A DNA stretch of 50,002 nt from Bacteroidales bacterium. GTDB lineage: Bacteria > Bacteroidota > Bacteroidia > Bacteroidales > Bacteroidaceae. The notes under the pieces are model-generated. The model had not been told where the DNA came from and made no database searches. It saw nothing but the letters and a program-made list of their open reading frames with translations. The stretch is taken from the NCBI GenBank assembly GCA_015060835.1, contig SUXT01000009.1, positions 1 through 50,002 of the forward strand. The letters run 5' to 3'. The translations under genes were made by a program, and so were the position numbers. Of this stretch, positions 1 to 8,075 are shown in pieces; within the stretch, counting starts at the first letter, position 1, and each line of letters starts with the position of its first letter.

Positions 1-173
1 TTCTTACCCCATCGTACTACAATAAACCATACTACGCGAGGAAAACCCCTCCGTCTTCAAAAACTGTCGTTTTTGAATCCACCTCCCCTTTAAGGGCAGG
101 AACTTTTTAGAATAGTTTTTTATCCATAGAAGGATGGGGTTGTACTTTTTAGGTATAATATCGCATAATCATT
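1..173. other. non-coding stretch, no gene seen
   Basis: I see no convincing reading frame here. The only structure is a small hairpin at 56-77, with 9 bp arms TTCAAAAAC and GTTTTTGAA around a TGTC loop. It lies beyond the 3' end of thrC and could belong to an upstream gene outside the window. Confidence 0.4.
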
Positions 174-231
174 TTCTTTTTTCGATAATTGCCATCGGTG
201 TTATCAATGAAAAAATCTTTTACCCGCTTAT
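174..231 (+). repeat. dispersed direct repeat, copy 1
   Basis: This segment reappears at 3138-3196 in the same orientation. The core at 191-231 matches 3156-3196 over 41 bp with a single mismatch (A at 210, G at 3175). The T-tract before it also matches, apart from one base in length and a few substitutions. The two copies lie 2965 bp apart and flank the thr operon. Copy 2 forms the upstream part of the transporter promoter. Copy 1 is not followed by a TAnnTTTG element at the matching distance. Confidence 0.8.
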
Positions 232-264
232 GTTAACGTGACTTTAAAAGCCACGTTAACATAA
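228..264 (-). terminator. inverted repeat, possible thrC terminator
   Basis: Perfect 13 bp arms TTATGTTAACGTG (228-240) and CACGTTAACATAA (252-264) enclose an 11 nt loop, 32 bp past the thrC stop codon. The position suits the end of the thr transcript. The bases that follow on the minus strand (GCGGGTAAAAGATTTTTTC) hold a T-run only some 15 nt later, so it is not a textbook Rho-independent terminator. The left arm overlaps the end of the direct repeat. Confidence 0.45.
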
Positions 265-296
265 TGCTTTTGCTCGTATATTACTTGTTGCAAGCA

Positions 297-1589
297 CTAC
301 ACTTGCAACAAGTATTTTTTCAGTTCATTCTCCTCTGCGGAAATTTCGGTAAACACCCTTTTGCGTGAGAGCAGTTTTCCTATGTTTTCAGGTAGCTTGG
401 GCTTCTTGCCGATAGCCTTCTCCGTCACTTCTCCGAACTTTGCGGCACAGGCAGTGGATAGCCAGAAACCATCGACGTCAAGTTCCTTCGTCGCTGCATA
501 TCCTATTGCGCTGTGGGGGCACGATTGGTAATCATATTTCTCGTGCATCTCCTTGATTACAGCAACAATCTCCTCGTCGTTGGCGCTGAACCCACGCATC
601 TCCATGCGCAGTTTCTCAATATCGTTCCCGCACAAACACATCATCCTCTCGTAGTTGCTGGGCGCACCCACATCCATAGCGTTTGCAACCGTCTGCACAG
701 AAGCACGCGGACGGTACTCAGCACTCTTTAGAAACTCGGGAATAACGTCGTTGGCATTCGATGCCGCCACAAATCCTTTGACGGGCAGCCCCATTCTGCG
801 GGCAAGCATTCCCGCCGTCAGGTTGCCATAGTTGCCGCTGGGCACCACGATATATGGTAACTCCTTGCCTGTAAGCTCTTTCCATGCGCACCATCCGTAG
901 AAATAATAGAACGATTGCGGTATCCATCGCAGAATGTTTATTGAGTTTGCCGAGGTGATGTTTATCTCCTCGCGCATCTTCTCGTCGGCAAACATCGCCT
1001 TCACCATTCTCTGACAGTCGTCGAAAGTGCCGTTCACTTTCAGCGGGTATATATTTCCATACAGCGTAGTCATCTGCGCCTCTTGCAACGGGCTTATCTT
1101 GCCGGCAGGGTATAGCACCACCACCTTCACGCCTTTCACCCCATAGAAACCGTTGGCGACAGCACTTCCGGTATCTCCCGAGGTCGCAGTGAGCACGGTC
1201 ACCTCATCGTTGTCGTTGAGAATACCCATCATCTGCCCCATGAATCTTGCACCGAAGTCCTTGAAGGCAAATGTAGGCCCATGAAACAGTTCCAACGTGT
1301 TAATGCCCTCGGCAATGCTCTTCATCTTTATCGGAAAATCATACGCTCTCTCCACAGTGGTCTTTAATCTCTGCGCCTCCACATCGTCGCCGAAGAATAG
1401 CCCCGCCAGATAAAGTGCCATTTCCGAGTACGATTTTTTGTATAAATCCTCCACCACCTTCATCTCCGCAGCAGGGATGTGTTCGGGCATGAAAAGTCCT
1501 CCGTCGTGTGCCAATCCTTTAGTGGCAGCCTCTTTAAGCGAGAAAAATCTCTTCTCGGCTCCTCTGTCTCTTGTACTGAAATATCTCAT
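297..1589 (-). CDS. thrC: threonine synthase
   Basis: Converts O-phosphohomoserine to threonine, the last step of the pathway, using pyridoxal phosphate in the cytoplasm. The 430-residue protein has the normal family length. Its start (MRYFSTRDRG) is typical, and the motif HGPTFAFKDFGARF places the PLP-binding lysine at about K110. A phosphate-binding TATSGDTGSA loop follows near residue 135, and VVPSGNYGNL is present later. The gene lies 13 bp downstream of thrB and must share its transcript and leader. A hairpin at 228-264 follows the stop. No thrA (aspartokinase/homoserine dehydrogenase) is present in this operon, so homoserine must be made by genes elsewhere. Confidence 0.97.
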   Translation of the reverse strand: MRYFSTRDRGAEKRFFSLKEAATKGLAHDGGLFMPEHIPAAEMKVVEDLYKKSYSEMALYLAGLFFGDDVEAQRLKTTVERAYDFPIKMKSIAEGINTLELFHGPTFAFKDFGARFMGQMMGILNDNDEVTVLTATSGDTGSAVANGFYGVKGVKVVVLYPAGKISPLQEAQMTTLYGNIYPLKVNGTFDDCQRMVKAMFADEKMREEINITSANSINILRWIPQSFYYFYGWCAWKELTGKELPYIVVPSGNYGNLTAGMLARRMGLPVKGFVAASNANDVIPEFLKSAEYRPRASVQTVANAMDVGAPSNYERMMCLCGNDIEKLRMEMRGFSANDEEIVAVIKEMHEKYDYQSCPHSAIGYAATKELDVDGFWLSTACAAKFGEVTEKAIGKKPKLPENIGKLLSRKRVFTEISAEENELKKYLLQV

Positions 1590-1602
1590 GACTCCAAATT
1601 TT

Positions 1603-2532
1603 TTAATCGTTTATAATCTGTGCTCCGATGTTCGAAACCTTTGTAACATAAATGTCGGCATTGTGTCCCAACTCCTTGAAATGCTTTTCCATTGCATAGC
1701 CGATGTTTGCAGCACTCTGCATGTTCTTCGAGAGAGCAAAAACCGACGGCCCCGCACCCGAAATATTCATTGCAAGTGCACCCATTGCCAGCACCTCTTC
1801 TTTCAGTTGGTCAAAGCCCGGAATGAACTGTTTCCTGTGAGGCTCGGCAACAACATCCTTCATCGACCGTCCCACAAGATAAATATCGCCCATGGTGAGT
1901 CCTGCCACGAGTCCCGCCACGTTACCCCATTGAGTAACAGCTGTGTGCATGGAAATCTCTTTCGGCAGCACCTGACGCGCCATTGCAGTGCTTACCATAA
2001 TCTCGGGATGTGCCACAGTGCAGCAGAACTCCTCGGGCACCGGCAGACGCACTATGTCGAGCGGCTCGTAGCTGCGCAGCAACACAACACCTCCCAAAAT
2101 AGCGGGAGCCACATTGTCGGCGTGGGGCACACCATTGCTTATAAGTTTCTCGCCCTCCATCGCAAATTCCACAAGTCTCTCGTCGCTGAAAGGTCTGTCA
2201 AGCGCCTCGTTCAGCGCATAAACGGCAGCGGCTGACGATGCTGCGCTCGACCCTATTCCGCTTCCGGGGAGAATCTTCTTCTCCACAGTTACCTCAATCT
2301 TTCTTTTCATTCCGGCTGCGGCCATCAGTGCTCTCACAGCGGGAGTTATCACATTCTTCTCAATATCATCGGGCAGTTCCACACCGCTCACATTGTTGAT
2401 AATCAGCTCGTCACCCTCGGAAACCTCAACGCTCACCACATCGCCAACACCATTAAGTGTCATACCCATTATATCAAAACCACAACCCATGTTTGCAACA
2501 GTTGCAGGTGCAAATGCTTTTACCTTTTTCAT
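1603..2532 (-). CDS. thrB: homoserine kinase
   Basis: Phosphorylates homoserine to O-phosphohomoserine, which ThrC then uses. The 309-residue protein is a GHMP-family kinase: the N-terminal AFAPATVANMGCGFD strand is followed by the nucleotide loop PGSGIGSSAASSAA at residues 89-102, and the C-terminal glycine-rich NISGAGPSVFAL motif is present. It is the first large gene of the thr transcript, about 170 bp below the thr leader peptide, and is separated from thrC by 13 bp. The start at 2532 is the first ATG in frame with a family-like N-terminus. Expression is probably set by attenuation in the leader. Confidence 0.96.
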   Translation of the reverse strand: MKKVKAFAPATVANMGCGFDIMGMTLNGVGDVVSVEVSEGDELIINNVSGVELPDDIEKNVITPAVRALMAAAGMKRKIEVTVEKKILPGSGIGSSAASSAAAVYALNEALDRPFSDERLVEFAMEGEKLISNGVPHADNVAPAILGGVVLLRSYEPLDIVRLPVPEEFCCTVAHPEIMVSTAMARQVLPKEISMHTAVTQWGNVAGLVAGLTMGDIYLVGRSMKDVVAEPHRKQFIPGFDQLKEEVLAMGALAMNISGAGPSVFALSKNMQSAANIGYAMEKHFKELGHNADIYVTKVSNIGAQIIND

Positions 2533-2698
2533 ACGAAATATATTTTCCTGTTTTTTTGTGAAAACAGGTGTTAAACGATTGTCGATTTACTAAACAGTAA
2601 ATCGTTGTTGATAAAAAATTAAAAGGAATTTTGTAGCCGCCGTCTGTTACCTTGACAGACCTGAAAAAGAAAAAACGAAACCTCAACGGCAAAGTGAA
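2533..2698 (-). promoter_or_regulatory. thr operon attenuator region
   Basis: Between the leader peptide and thrB lie several inverted repeats: 2642-2647/2655-2660 (GTCTGT/ACAGAC), 2583-2591/2596-2604 (perfect 9 bp) and 2547-2554/2561-2568 (8 bp). A T-rich run on the minus strand corresponds to 2661-2676. The sequence GCCGTTG of the minus strand (2690-2684) can pair with CAACGGC inside the leader peptide gene (2781-2775). That segment can instead pair with CCGTTGC at 2769-2763. Another alternation is AACCCC (2717-2712) with GGGGTT (2708-2703) or, less well, with GAGGTT (2684-2679). Such competing stems are the hallmark of attenuators. Which stem is the terminator is not settled by eye. Confidence 0.6.
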
Positions 2699-2818
2699 CT
2701 ATAACCCCCAAGGGGTTGTAGTTGTTGTAGTAGTGGTGGTAGTAGTGCCGCACACAGTAGTGGCAACGGTTATTGCCGTTGCTTCCAAAACTGTTCTTAT
2801 GTCGAGCATGTTTACCAT
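2699..2818 (-). CDS. thrL: thr operon leader peptide
   Basis: A 39-residue frame starts at 2818 and stops at TAG 2701-2699. Sixteen of its residues are threonine, including eleven in a row at residues 25-35, encoded by a mix of ACT, ACC and ACA, so this is not a simple nucleotide repeat. It also holds two isoleucine codons, and it ends Pro-Trp-Gly-Leu. It lies directly upstream of thrB on the same strand. In Enterobacteria thrL is a short peptide rich in Thr and Ile whose translation speed controls termination ahead of thrABC. The same logic is inferred here: scarcity of charged tRNA-Thr stalls the ribosome on the Thr run and changes leader folding. It bears no sequence likeness to E. coli thrL beyond composition, so it is an analogue by position and codon content. 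Confidence 0.85.
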   Translation of the reverse strand: MVNMLDIRTVLEATAITVATTVCGTTTTTTTTTTTPWGL

Positions 2819-2839
2819 GAATTGATATCTTGTTGGTCG

Positions 2840-2846
2840 CAAAGTA
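2840..2846 (-). promoter_or_regulatory. possible thr promoter -7 element
   Basis: On the minus strand TACTTTG (2846-2840) resembles the Bacteroidota -7 element TAnnTTTG, with one base less between TA and TTTG. Transcription would begin near 2834, about 15 nt before the leader peptide start. No TTTG is visible at the -33 position; a T-rich stretch lies there instead. Confidence 0.35.
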
Positions 2847-2849
2847 AAA

Positions 2850-3137
2850 TCTTTTTTTTCTAAAAAGAAAGAAAAAAAGCAGAAAAATTACACATGTGTG
2901 AAATAAATAGTTTTGCCGTGTTGGTTATTATGGTTATAATCAATGCGTTATCTTTTTAGTATAGAGATGTTTATTACTCTCTGTAAAATCAAAGTAAACT
3001 TTTTTCATAGTTTTGTTATTTGTGCGGGAAATGTTTTTTCAGTGTACCTTTTGTTGAAGGCAATTGAAAATCAATCTGATTGATATGGAAAAAATAATCG
3101 ATAGGCAAGAATATATGTAAAAATTACCCTTTTGCTA
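2850..3137. other. AT-rich intergenic region, no gene
   Basis: This stretch separates the divergent thr operon and the transporter gene. It is AT-rich with T- and A-runs and a small palindrome CACATGTG near 2892. No reading frame or further repeat was recognised beyond the direct repeat that begins at 3138. Confidence 0.4.
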
Positions 3138-3196
3138 TTCTTTTTTTCGATGAATGCCATCGGTGTTATCAATGGAAAAATCTTTTACCCGCTTAT
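3138..3196 (+). repeat. dispersed direct repeat, copy 2
   Basis: Second copy of the element at 174-231, with a 41 bp core (3156-3196) differing at one base. It ends 9 bp before the -7 element of the transporter promoter and so includes its -33 region. An ATG at 3154 lies inside the repeat in the transporter frame but is upstream of the promoter, which argues against it as a start. Confidence 0.8.
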
Positions 3197-3205
3197 TTAT
3201 TGTAC

Positions 3206-3213
3206 TACTTTTG
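3206..3213 (+). promoter_or_regulatory. transporter promoter -7 element
   Basis: TACTTTTG matches the Bacteroidota -7 consensus TAnnTTTG exactly. A TTTT at 3183-3186 stands in for the -33 TTTG at a 19 nt spacing. Transcription would start near 3219, giving a leader of about 20 nt before the ATG at 3241. Confidence 0.6.
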
Positions 3214-3240
3214 CGCCTTGAAAAAAATGGCAGTAATAAT

Positions 3241-4929
3241 ATGATAGAATTTTTGGAGAATATGTTTGTCGGTAATCCTGCCCAGTGGGGCGGTGGTGTT
3301 GCCCACTCTGTGTTGATTTTGGCATTGGTTGTTGCAATAGGTGTGATGTTCGGCAAGATTAAGATTGCCGGTGTCTCTTTTGGTGTAACGTGGATACTTT
3401 TTATAGGTATTGTGTTCGGTTGTTTGGGTTTCAATATAAATGGACACCTGTTGCATTTTGTTAAGGAGTTCGGCCTCATTCTTTTTGTCTATTCTGTCGG
3501 TTTGCAGGTTGGTCCCGGTTTTTTCTCGGCATTCCGCAAGGGTGGTCTTTCGCTTAATGTGATTGCCATGGTGGTGGTTGCTGTGGGTGTATTGCTTACA
3601 GTGGCGCTGCACTATGCTACGGGATTGCCCATCACCACTATGGTGGGTATTTTATCGGGTGCCGTGACCAATACTCCGGGATTGGGAGCTGCCCAGCAGA
3701 CGAACAGCGACCTTACAGGTGTGGATGCTCCGGAGATTGCAATGGCTTACGCAGTGGCCTATCCGCTTGGTGTCATCGGTTGTATATTGTCGTTGTTGCT
3801 GATGCGTTATATTTTCAGAATAGATATGAAAAAGGAGGAGGCTGCTGCAATGAATGTCGAGGGTGGCGGCGGTCAGGCTGTATCTACGTTGTCGCTTGTT
3901 GTGCGTAATGTTGCTATTGCGGGCAGGAGAATTTCGGAGTTGGAGCCTTTGATGGGTCGTCATTTTGTTGTGTCGCGCATTTGCAAGGCCGGTAATCCCG
4001 ATGTGGTGGAGGTGCCTACGGCTGATACGGTTCTCTCGGTTGGTGACAAGATGCTTTTGATTGCTAAGGTTTCGGATGTGGAGAGTATCGTGGCATTCAT
4101 AGGCGAGGTATGTGAGATGAGATGGGACAGCGACTCTTCGCAGTTGATTTCGCGTCGTGTGCTTGTTACAAGACCCGAACTGAACGGCAGACATCTTTCT
4201 TCGCTGAAAATCCGTAATAATCTTGGTGTAAATATTACGAGAATCAACCGTTCGGGTGTCGATCTTGTGGCTACTCCCCATTTGCGTCTTCAGATGGGAG
4301 ACCGTGTAACGATTGTCGGCAGCGAACTTGCTGTCTCTCATGCCGAGAAGGTGCTTGGTAACTCCATGAAGCGCCTCGACCATCCTAATCTTATTCCCAT
4401 CTTCATCGGCATTGCGCTTGGTTGCCTTATAGGTTCCATTCCTTTTGCATTCCCCGGTATTCCGCAGCCTGTGAAGCTGGGATTGGCGGGAGGTCCGTTG
4501 ATTGTGGCTATTCTTGTGAGCCGTTTCGGTCCTGATTGCAAACTTGTTACTTATACGACGATGAGTGCCAACCTGATGATTCGCGAGATTGGTATTTCGC
4601 TTTTCCTTGCTTGCGTGGGACTTGGAGCAGGTGATGGCTTTGTCGATACAGTGGTCAACGGTGGCGGATATGTGTGGATAGGTTATGGAGTTATTATCAC
4701 TGTCGTGCCGTTGCTTGTTGCGGGCTTTGTGGGACGTTATGTCTATGGTGTGAACTATTTCAAGCTCATAGGTGTGTTGTCGGGTGCCATGACCAATCCT
4801 CCGGCACTTGCCTATTCGAACGAGCAGACAGCTTGCGACTCGCCTTCGGTGGGTTATGCTACTGTATATCCGCTTACTATGTTCTTGCGTGTGCTTTCGG
4901 CTCAGTTGCTTATTATTTTCTTTATGTAA
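3241..4929 (+). CDS. AspT/YidE-family transporter
   Basis: A 562-residue inner-membrane protein of the aspartate:alanine exchanger (AspT/YidE/YbjL) family. Two similar blocks of about five membrane segments (roughly residues 10-180 and 385-562) flank a soluble middle with two TrkA-C-like domains, the typical architecture. Each block carries the family motif around SGAVTNTPGLGAA and SGAMTNPPALAYS, with the N-block motif near residue 140 and the C-block motif near residue 520. The substrate is not known; members exchange dicarboxylates or amino acids. I chose ATG 3241 because the in-frame ATG at 3154 precedes the promoter and the extra 29 residues are unlike the family. A strong terminator follows the stop. 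Confidence 0.88.
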   Translation: MIEFLENMFVGNPAQWGGGVAHSVLILALVVAIGVMFGKIKIAGVSFGVTWILFIGIVFGCLGFNINGHLLHFVKEFGLILFVYSVGLQVGPGFFSAFRKGGLSLNVIAMVVVAVGVLLTVALHYATGLPITTMVGILSGAVTNTPGLGAAQQTNSDLTGVDAPEIAMAYAVAYPLGVIGCILSLLLMRYIFRIDMKKEEAAAMNVEGGGGQAVSTLSLVVRNVAIAGRRISELEPLMGRHFVVSRICKAGNPDVVEVPTADTVLSVGDKMLLIAKVSDVESIVAFIGEVCEMRWDSDSSQLISRRVLVTRPELNGRHLSSLKIRNNLGVNITRINRSGVDLVATPHLRLQMGDRVTIVGSELAVSHAEKVLGNSMKRLDHPNLIPIFIGIALGCLIGSIPFAFPGIPQPVKLGLAGGPLIVAILVSRFGPDCKLVTYTTMSANLMIREIGISLFLACVGLGAGDGFVDTVVNGGGYVWIGYGVIITVVPLLVAGFVGRYVYGVNYFKLIGVLSGAMTNPPALAYSNEQTACDSPSVGYATVYPLTMFLRVLSAQLLIIFFM

Positions 4930-4958
4930 AAGAGCAGTGTAAAGAGGTTTATAAAGTG

Positions 4959-5016
4959 GGGGTGCCCTGTCGATTTTTCGGTTTTTGACGATGGGGCACC
5001 CCTTTTTTATTTTTTT
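4959..5016 (+). terminator. Rho-independent terminator after transporter
   Basis: Arms GGGGTGCCC (4959-4967) and GGGCACCCC (4994-5002) are perfectly complementary and are followed at once by TTTTTTATTTTTTT. It lies 29 bp beyond the transporter stop. Confidence 0.85.
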
Positions 5017-5053
5017 GTGAACTTATATAAATTAGTGAGTATTGTTTTTCTGA

Positions 5054-8053
5054 TTATCTGTATATTCTCTTTTTTCCATCTATGATGTAAACGCCTCTTG
5101 TAGGGGTAGTTACTTTTCTTCCTCTGAGGTCGTAAATGCCATTGGCTTTACCATCGGGCGCCTCTATGCCTTGTATGGCATTGGTGGTCGAATGGCCGCA
5201 TATTTCGCTGTAGTCGCCGCGCTCGAACTGCCATTTGAGTATGGGGTAGCCGTTGCCGGCTGTGGCATCGCTGTGCCAAGCTCCGCCCCATTCCGAGGCT
5301 ATGCTTTGCAGTTCTTCGTGGCTTTTGCCATCGGTTATTTCTGTACCATCGAGCTTCATTCCTGCGTAGCTGTAGGTGTTGATGAGGGTGTCCTCCTCTT
5401 CGGTGATGGCGAATGATGATAGGTCGCTCTTGCTGTTTGTTCCGTTTATGGAGTTGTTCCATGCTATCACGTTTACGTATTTGCTTGCAGGGGTGGTGGC
5501 TGTCTGTCCGCCTGCTGCTATCGGGGCGGCTTTTGAGCCTGTAACAGAGCCTGTGGAGTAGCTGTTTTCTATGGTCAGTCGAGTGCATACGCGGCCTACA
5601 ATACCGCCGTAATAGTAGTTGCGGTTGGTGCCGGTGCCGGTTATCTCTACGGCTGTATATACATTGCGTATGGTGATGGGGGAGGCATTGAGCGTACCTC
5701 CTACGCTGCCTACGTATCCGCGGGCTTCTATGCTGCCTGTGAAGTAGCAGTTTTCTACTATTACAGGGTATTTGTTACCATCTTCGTCGGAGAATGTATT
5801 GTGCCCCATATAACCGCTCAAGATGCCAGCTCCTGATGCACTGCTTATGATGCGGGCATCAACGAAACCTACGTTGCGGCATTCACCGCATAGTATGCCG
5901 AAGAAACTTGGATAGCCTTCGTCTGACGAGGGTGTGAGGTTGCGTATTATGTGTCCGCGTCCGTCGAAGTTTATCCAGTGGCGGTAGTTGTTGTCGGCTG
6001 TATTGAGCTGTTCCCATGTGTAGCCTTTCATGTCGACATCGGCATCCATTGCAAAGTATATCATTTTTTCCTTTACAAGCACTTTGTGCATCTGCATCAT
6101 CTGTTCGGGGCGAGATATGATGTAGGGGTTTTCGGCTGTACCATCGCCTCTTTGATAGTTGTATCTGATGTTGTGTATGGTCTCTTCCATCTTGTCGAGA
6201 TAGAGGGAGATGCTTCCGTTGTCGGCTGTGCATTGGTTGTAGGCCCCGAGTATCTTTTCGTATAGGTATTTTGTTTCGGAATTGCAGTAGTTGCCTTGTT
6301 CGGCTTTTGTTATTTCGGCCTGCATCCATTCTAACTTTTTCTGCAATGTGTCGTACAGTTCTCTGCTTATGTTTATGCTGTCGAGGGTGTTGTGTATGGC
6401 AAGCAGTTGGTTGTATCGTGTGTCGTTGTCGGTGGTGCTTTCGGCCGTGTTGCGATATGTTTCTATTGCTGTGCGGTAGCCTTTGTAGAACTTTTCGGGG
6501 CGTGCGAAAGTTGCTTCTGCCATCAGGTAGTAGCTGTTGAGTACAGATGCGAGGGCGGCGGGGTTCTTTTCGCGGTATATTACCTGCGTCTTTCCTATGT
6601 AGAATGTTTCGCCGGCAGTGAGGGGTGAGGTGGTGCGTATGCCAATCTTCAGTGTGCCGTCGGCAACAAGGCCGTAGAAACTGCGTGCGAATTTGCCTTG
6701 ATTGAATTGTGTGCAGGCTGTCGTGTGTGTGGTGGGCAGCTCTTCGGGCTGTGAAGCATTGTGTATGGGCTCTTCGGTGAGGTTTATGTATGCCGATACG
6801 TTATATTCCGAGTCGAAGGCATTTGTCTTTATTTCGTAAAGACCGTTCTTTATGCCCGTTGCTGTCTGGCTGATGTCGAATGTGCCGCTATCCTTTGCGC
6901 AGCCTACCGAGTAGTGGTTGGTGCCTACGCCTGATATTAGGTTGCAGTCTTCGCTTTTTGTGATGTCCCAATATTTGAATGAGCTTTTGCTCATGTCCAT
7001 GTTTCTGAAAAGGTAGTTGAGGTTGGCGCCGTCGCCTTCGTAGAATACGGGTGCTGCCTGTTGGGTTGTCGATGGGGTGTTGTTGTTTATTGTGGGCCAG
7101 CCGTCGTCGCTCCATGTTATTTTGTCGAGCAGCATCATGCGGCCGTCGTCGGGGGCTTTTTTGTCTATTGCATGGTAGAGCAGCCAATCGTCGCCGTTGT
7201 CATCGGTGATTATTTCGCTGTTGTGGCCGGGTGCTATCCAGCGGCTGTTTGCGCGTAGTACGGTGGTGTAGTTGTTGTCGAGCATCTTGCCGCCTGTCTT
7301 GCTCAGATAAGGGCCTAAAAGTTTGGTGCTTCGGCCTACGACGCAGTGGTAGGTGCTGTTGAGTCCGTCGCAGCAGCTTCCTACGCTGCAAAAGAGATAG
7401 TAGAGGTTGCCGCGTTTGTGTATCATGGCTCCTTCGAAGGCGGTGCCGGCTATCATTGTCTTTTTCGAGGGGTCCTTGAGTTTTAGTCCGTCCTCGGCAA
7501 GTTCGGAGATGTATATGCCGTTCCAGCTTCCCCATGCGAGATATTTTTTGTCTTTGTCTTCCCAATAGACGGGGTCTATGCTGTTTTCCACTTTTATTTC
7601 TGTACTGCGGAACATCTTGCCCTTGTCGTCGAATTTGGTGAGTGTGTTGCCGGCGGCAACGCCTATGCCTGTGCGGCTGCCGTTGCCCCACAGGGCGCAG
7701 GCGTAGTACATTACATATTTGTCCTCCACGCGGCTTACATCGCATGCCCAGAAACTGTAGTAGTCGGTCTTCTTTTTGCCTTCGGAGTCGACATATGTGG
7801 TGTCGTTCCATGTGGGGCGATCGATTACTTTACTTACGCTTTCCCATGTTACAAGGTCTTTGCTCCTGAGACAGTTGGGTCCGGTGGCGTAGGCGTAGAA
7901 GTAGCCGTCGGTACCACGTTGTACGCTGGGGTCGGGAAAGTCGGCTTTGAATACCGGGTTAGTGTATCTTTTTTGTGAATGGCATGGGAGTATTGCCATC
8001 AGTGCGATAATTGCAGTTGCAAGAATCTGTCGGTAGATGTTTGCTTTGTTCAT
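5054..8053 (-). CDS. secreted GH43-family glycosidase with C-terminal sorting tail
   Basis: A 999-residue secreted enzyme. A signal peptide (about residues 1-26) leads into a five-bladed GH43 domain to about residue 330. ADFPDPSV contains the expected base Asp at about D41, SIDPVYWE the pKa-tuning Asp, and GTAFEGAM the proton donor at E207. GH43 enzymes act on arabinan, arabinoxylan and similar glycans, and the exact substrate cannot be read here. After a probable sugar-binding module and a helical stretch, residues of about 650-900 hold glycine-rich, GLUG-like repeats. The end, GIYDLRGRK...GVYIIDGKK, resembles type A C-terminal sorting domains of the type IX system. The start at 8053 is chosen because it begins the signal peptide. 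It lies only 22 bp after the polA stop and is probably co-transcribed with it. Confidence 0.85.
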   Translation of the reverse strand: MNKANIYRQILATAIIALMAILPCHSQKRYTNPVFKADFPDPSVQRGTDGYFYAYATGPNCLRSKDLVTWESVSKVIDRPTWNDTTYVDSEGKKKTDYYSFWACDVSRVEDKYVMYYACALWGNGSRTGIGVAAGNTLTKFDDKGKMFRSTEIKVENSIDPVYWEDKDKKYLAWGSWNGIYISELAEDGLKLKDPSKKTMIAGTAFEGAMIHKRGNLYYLFCSVGSCCDGLNSTYHCVVGRSTKLLGPYLSKTGGKMLDNNYTTVLRANSRWIAPGHNSEIITDDNGDDWLLYHAIDKKAPDDGRMMLLDKITWSDDGWPTINNNTPSTTQQAAPVFYEGDGANLNYLFRNMDMSKSSFKYWDITKSEDCNLISGVGTNHYSVGCAKDSGTFDISQTATGIKNGLYEIKTNAFDSEYNVSAYINLTEEPIHNASQPEELPTTHTTACTQFNQGKFARSFYGLVADGTLKIGIRTTSPLTAGETFYIGKTQVIYREKNPAALASVLNSYYLMAEATFARPEKFYKGYRTAIETYRNTAESTTDNDTRYNQLLAIHNTLDSINISRELYDTLQKKLEWMQAEITKAEQGNYCNSETKYLYEKILGAYNQCTADNGSISLYLDKMEETIHNIRYNYQRGDGTAENPYIISRPEQMMQMHKVLVKEKMIYFAMDADVDMKGYTWEQLNTADNNYRHWINFDGRGHIIRNLTPSSDEGYPSFFGILCGECRNVGFVDARIISSASGAGILSGYMGHNTFSDEDGNKYPVIVENCYFTGSIEARGYVGSVGGTLNASPITIRNVYTAVEITGTGTNRNYYYGGIVGRVCTRLTIENSYSTGSVTGSKAAPIAAGGQTATTPASKYVNVIAWNNSINGTNSKSDLSSFAITEEEDTLINTYSYAGMKLDGTEITDGKSHEELQSIASEWGGAWHSDATAGNGYPILKWQFERGDYSEICGHSTTNAIQGIEAPDGKANGIYDLRGRKVTTPTRGVYIIDGKKRIYR

Positions 8054-8075
8054 AGTATAGTTTGTTGGTTTTTTA

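Noticed and set aside
3154-3240. N-terminal extension of the transporter frame from ATG 3154
   Set aside because: It lies inside the direct repeat and upstream of the promoter -7 element; the added residues do not resemble the family.
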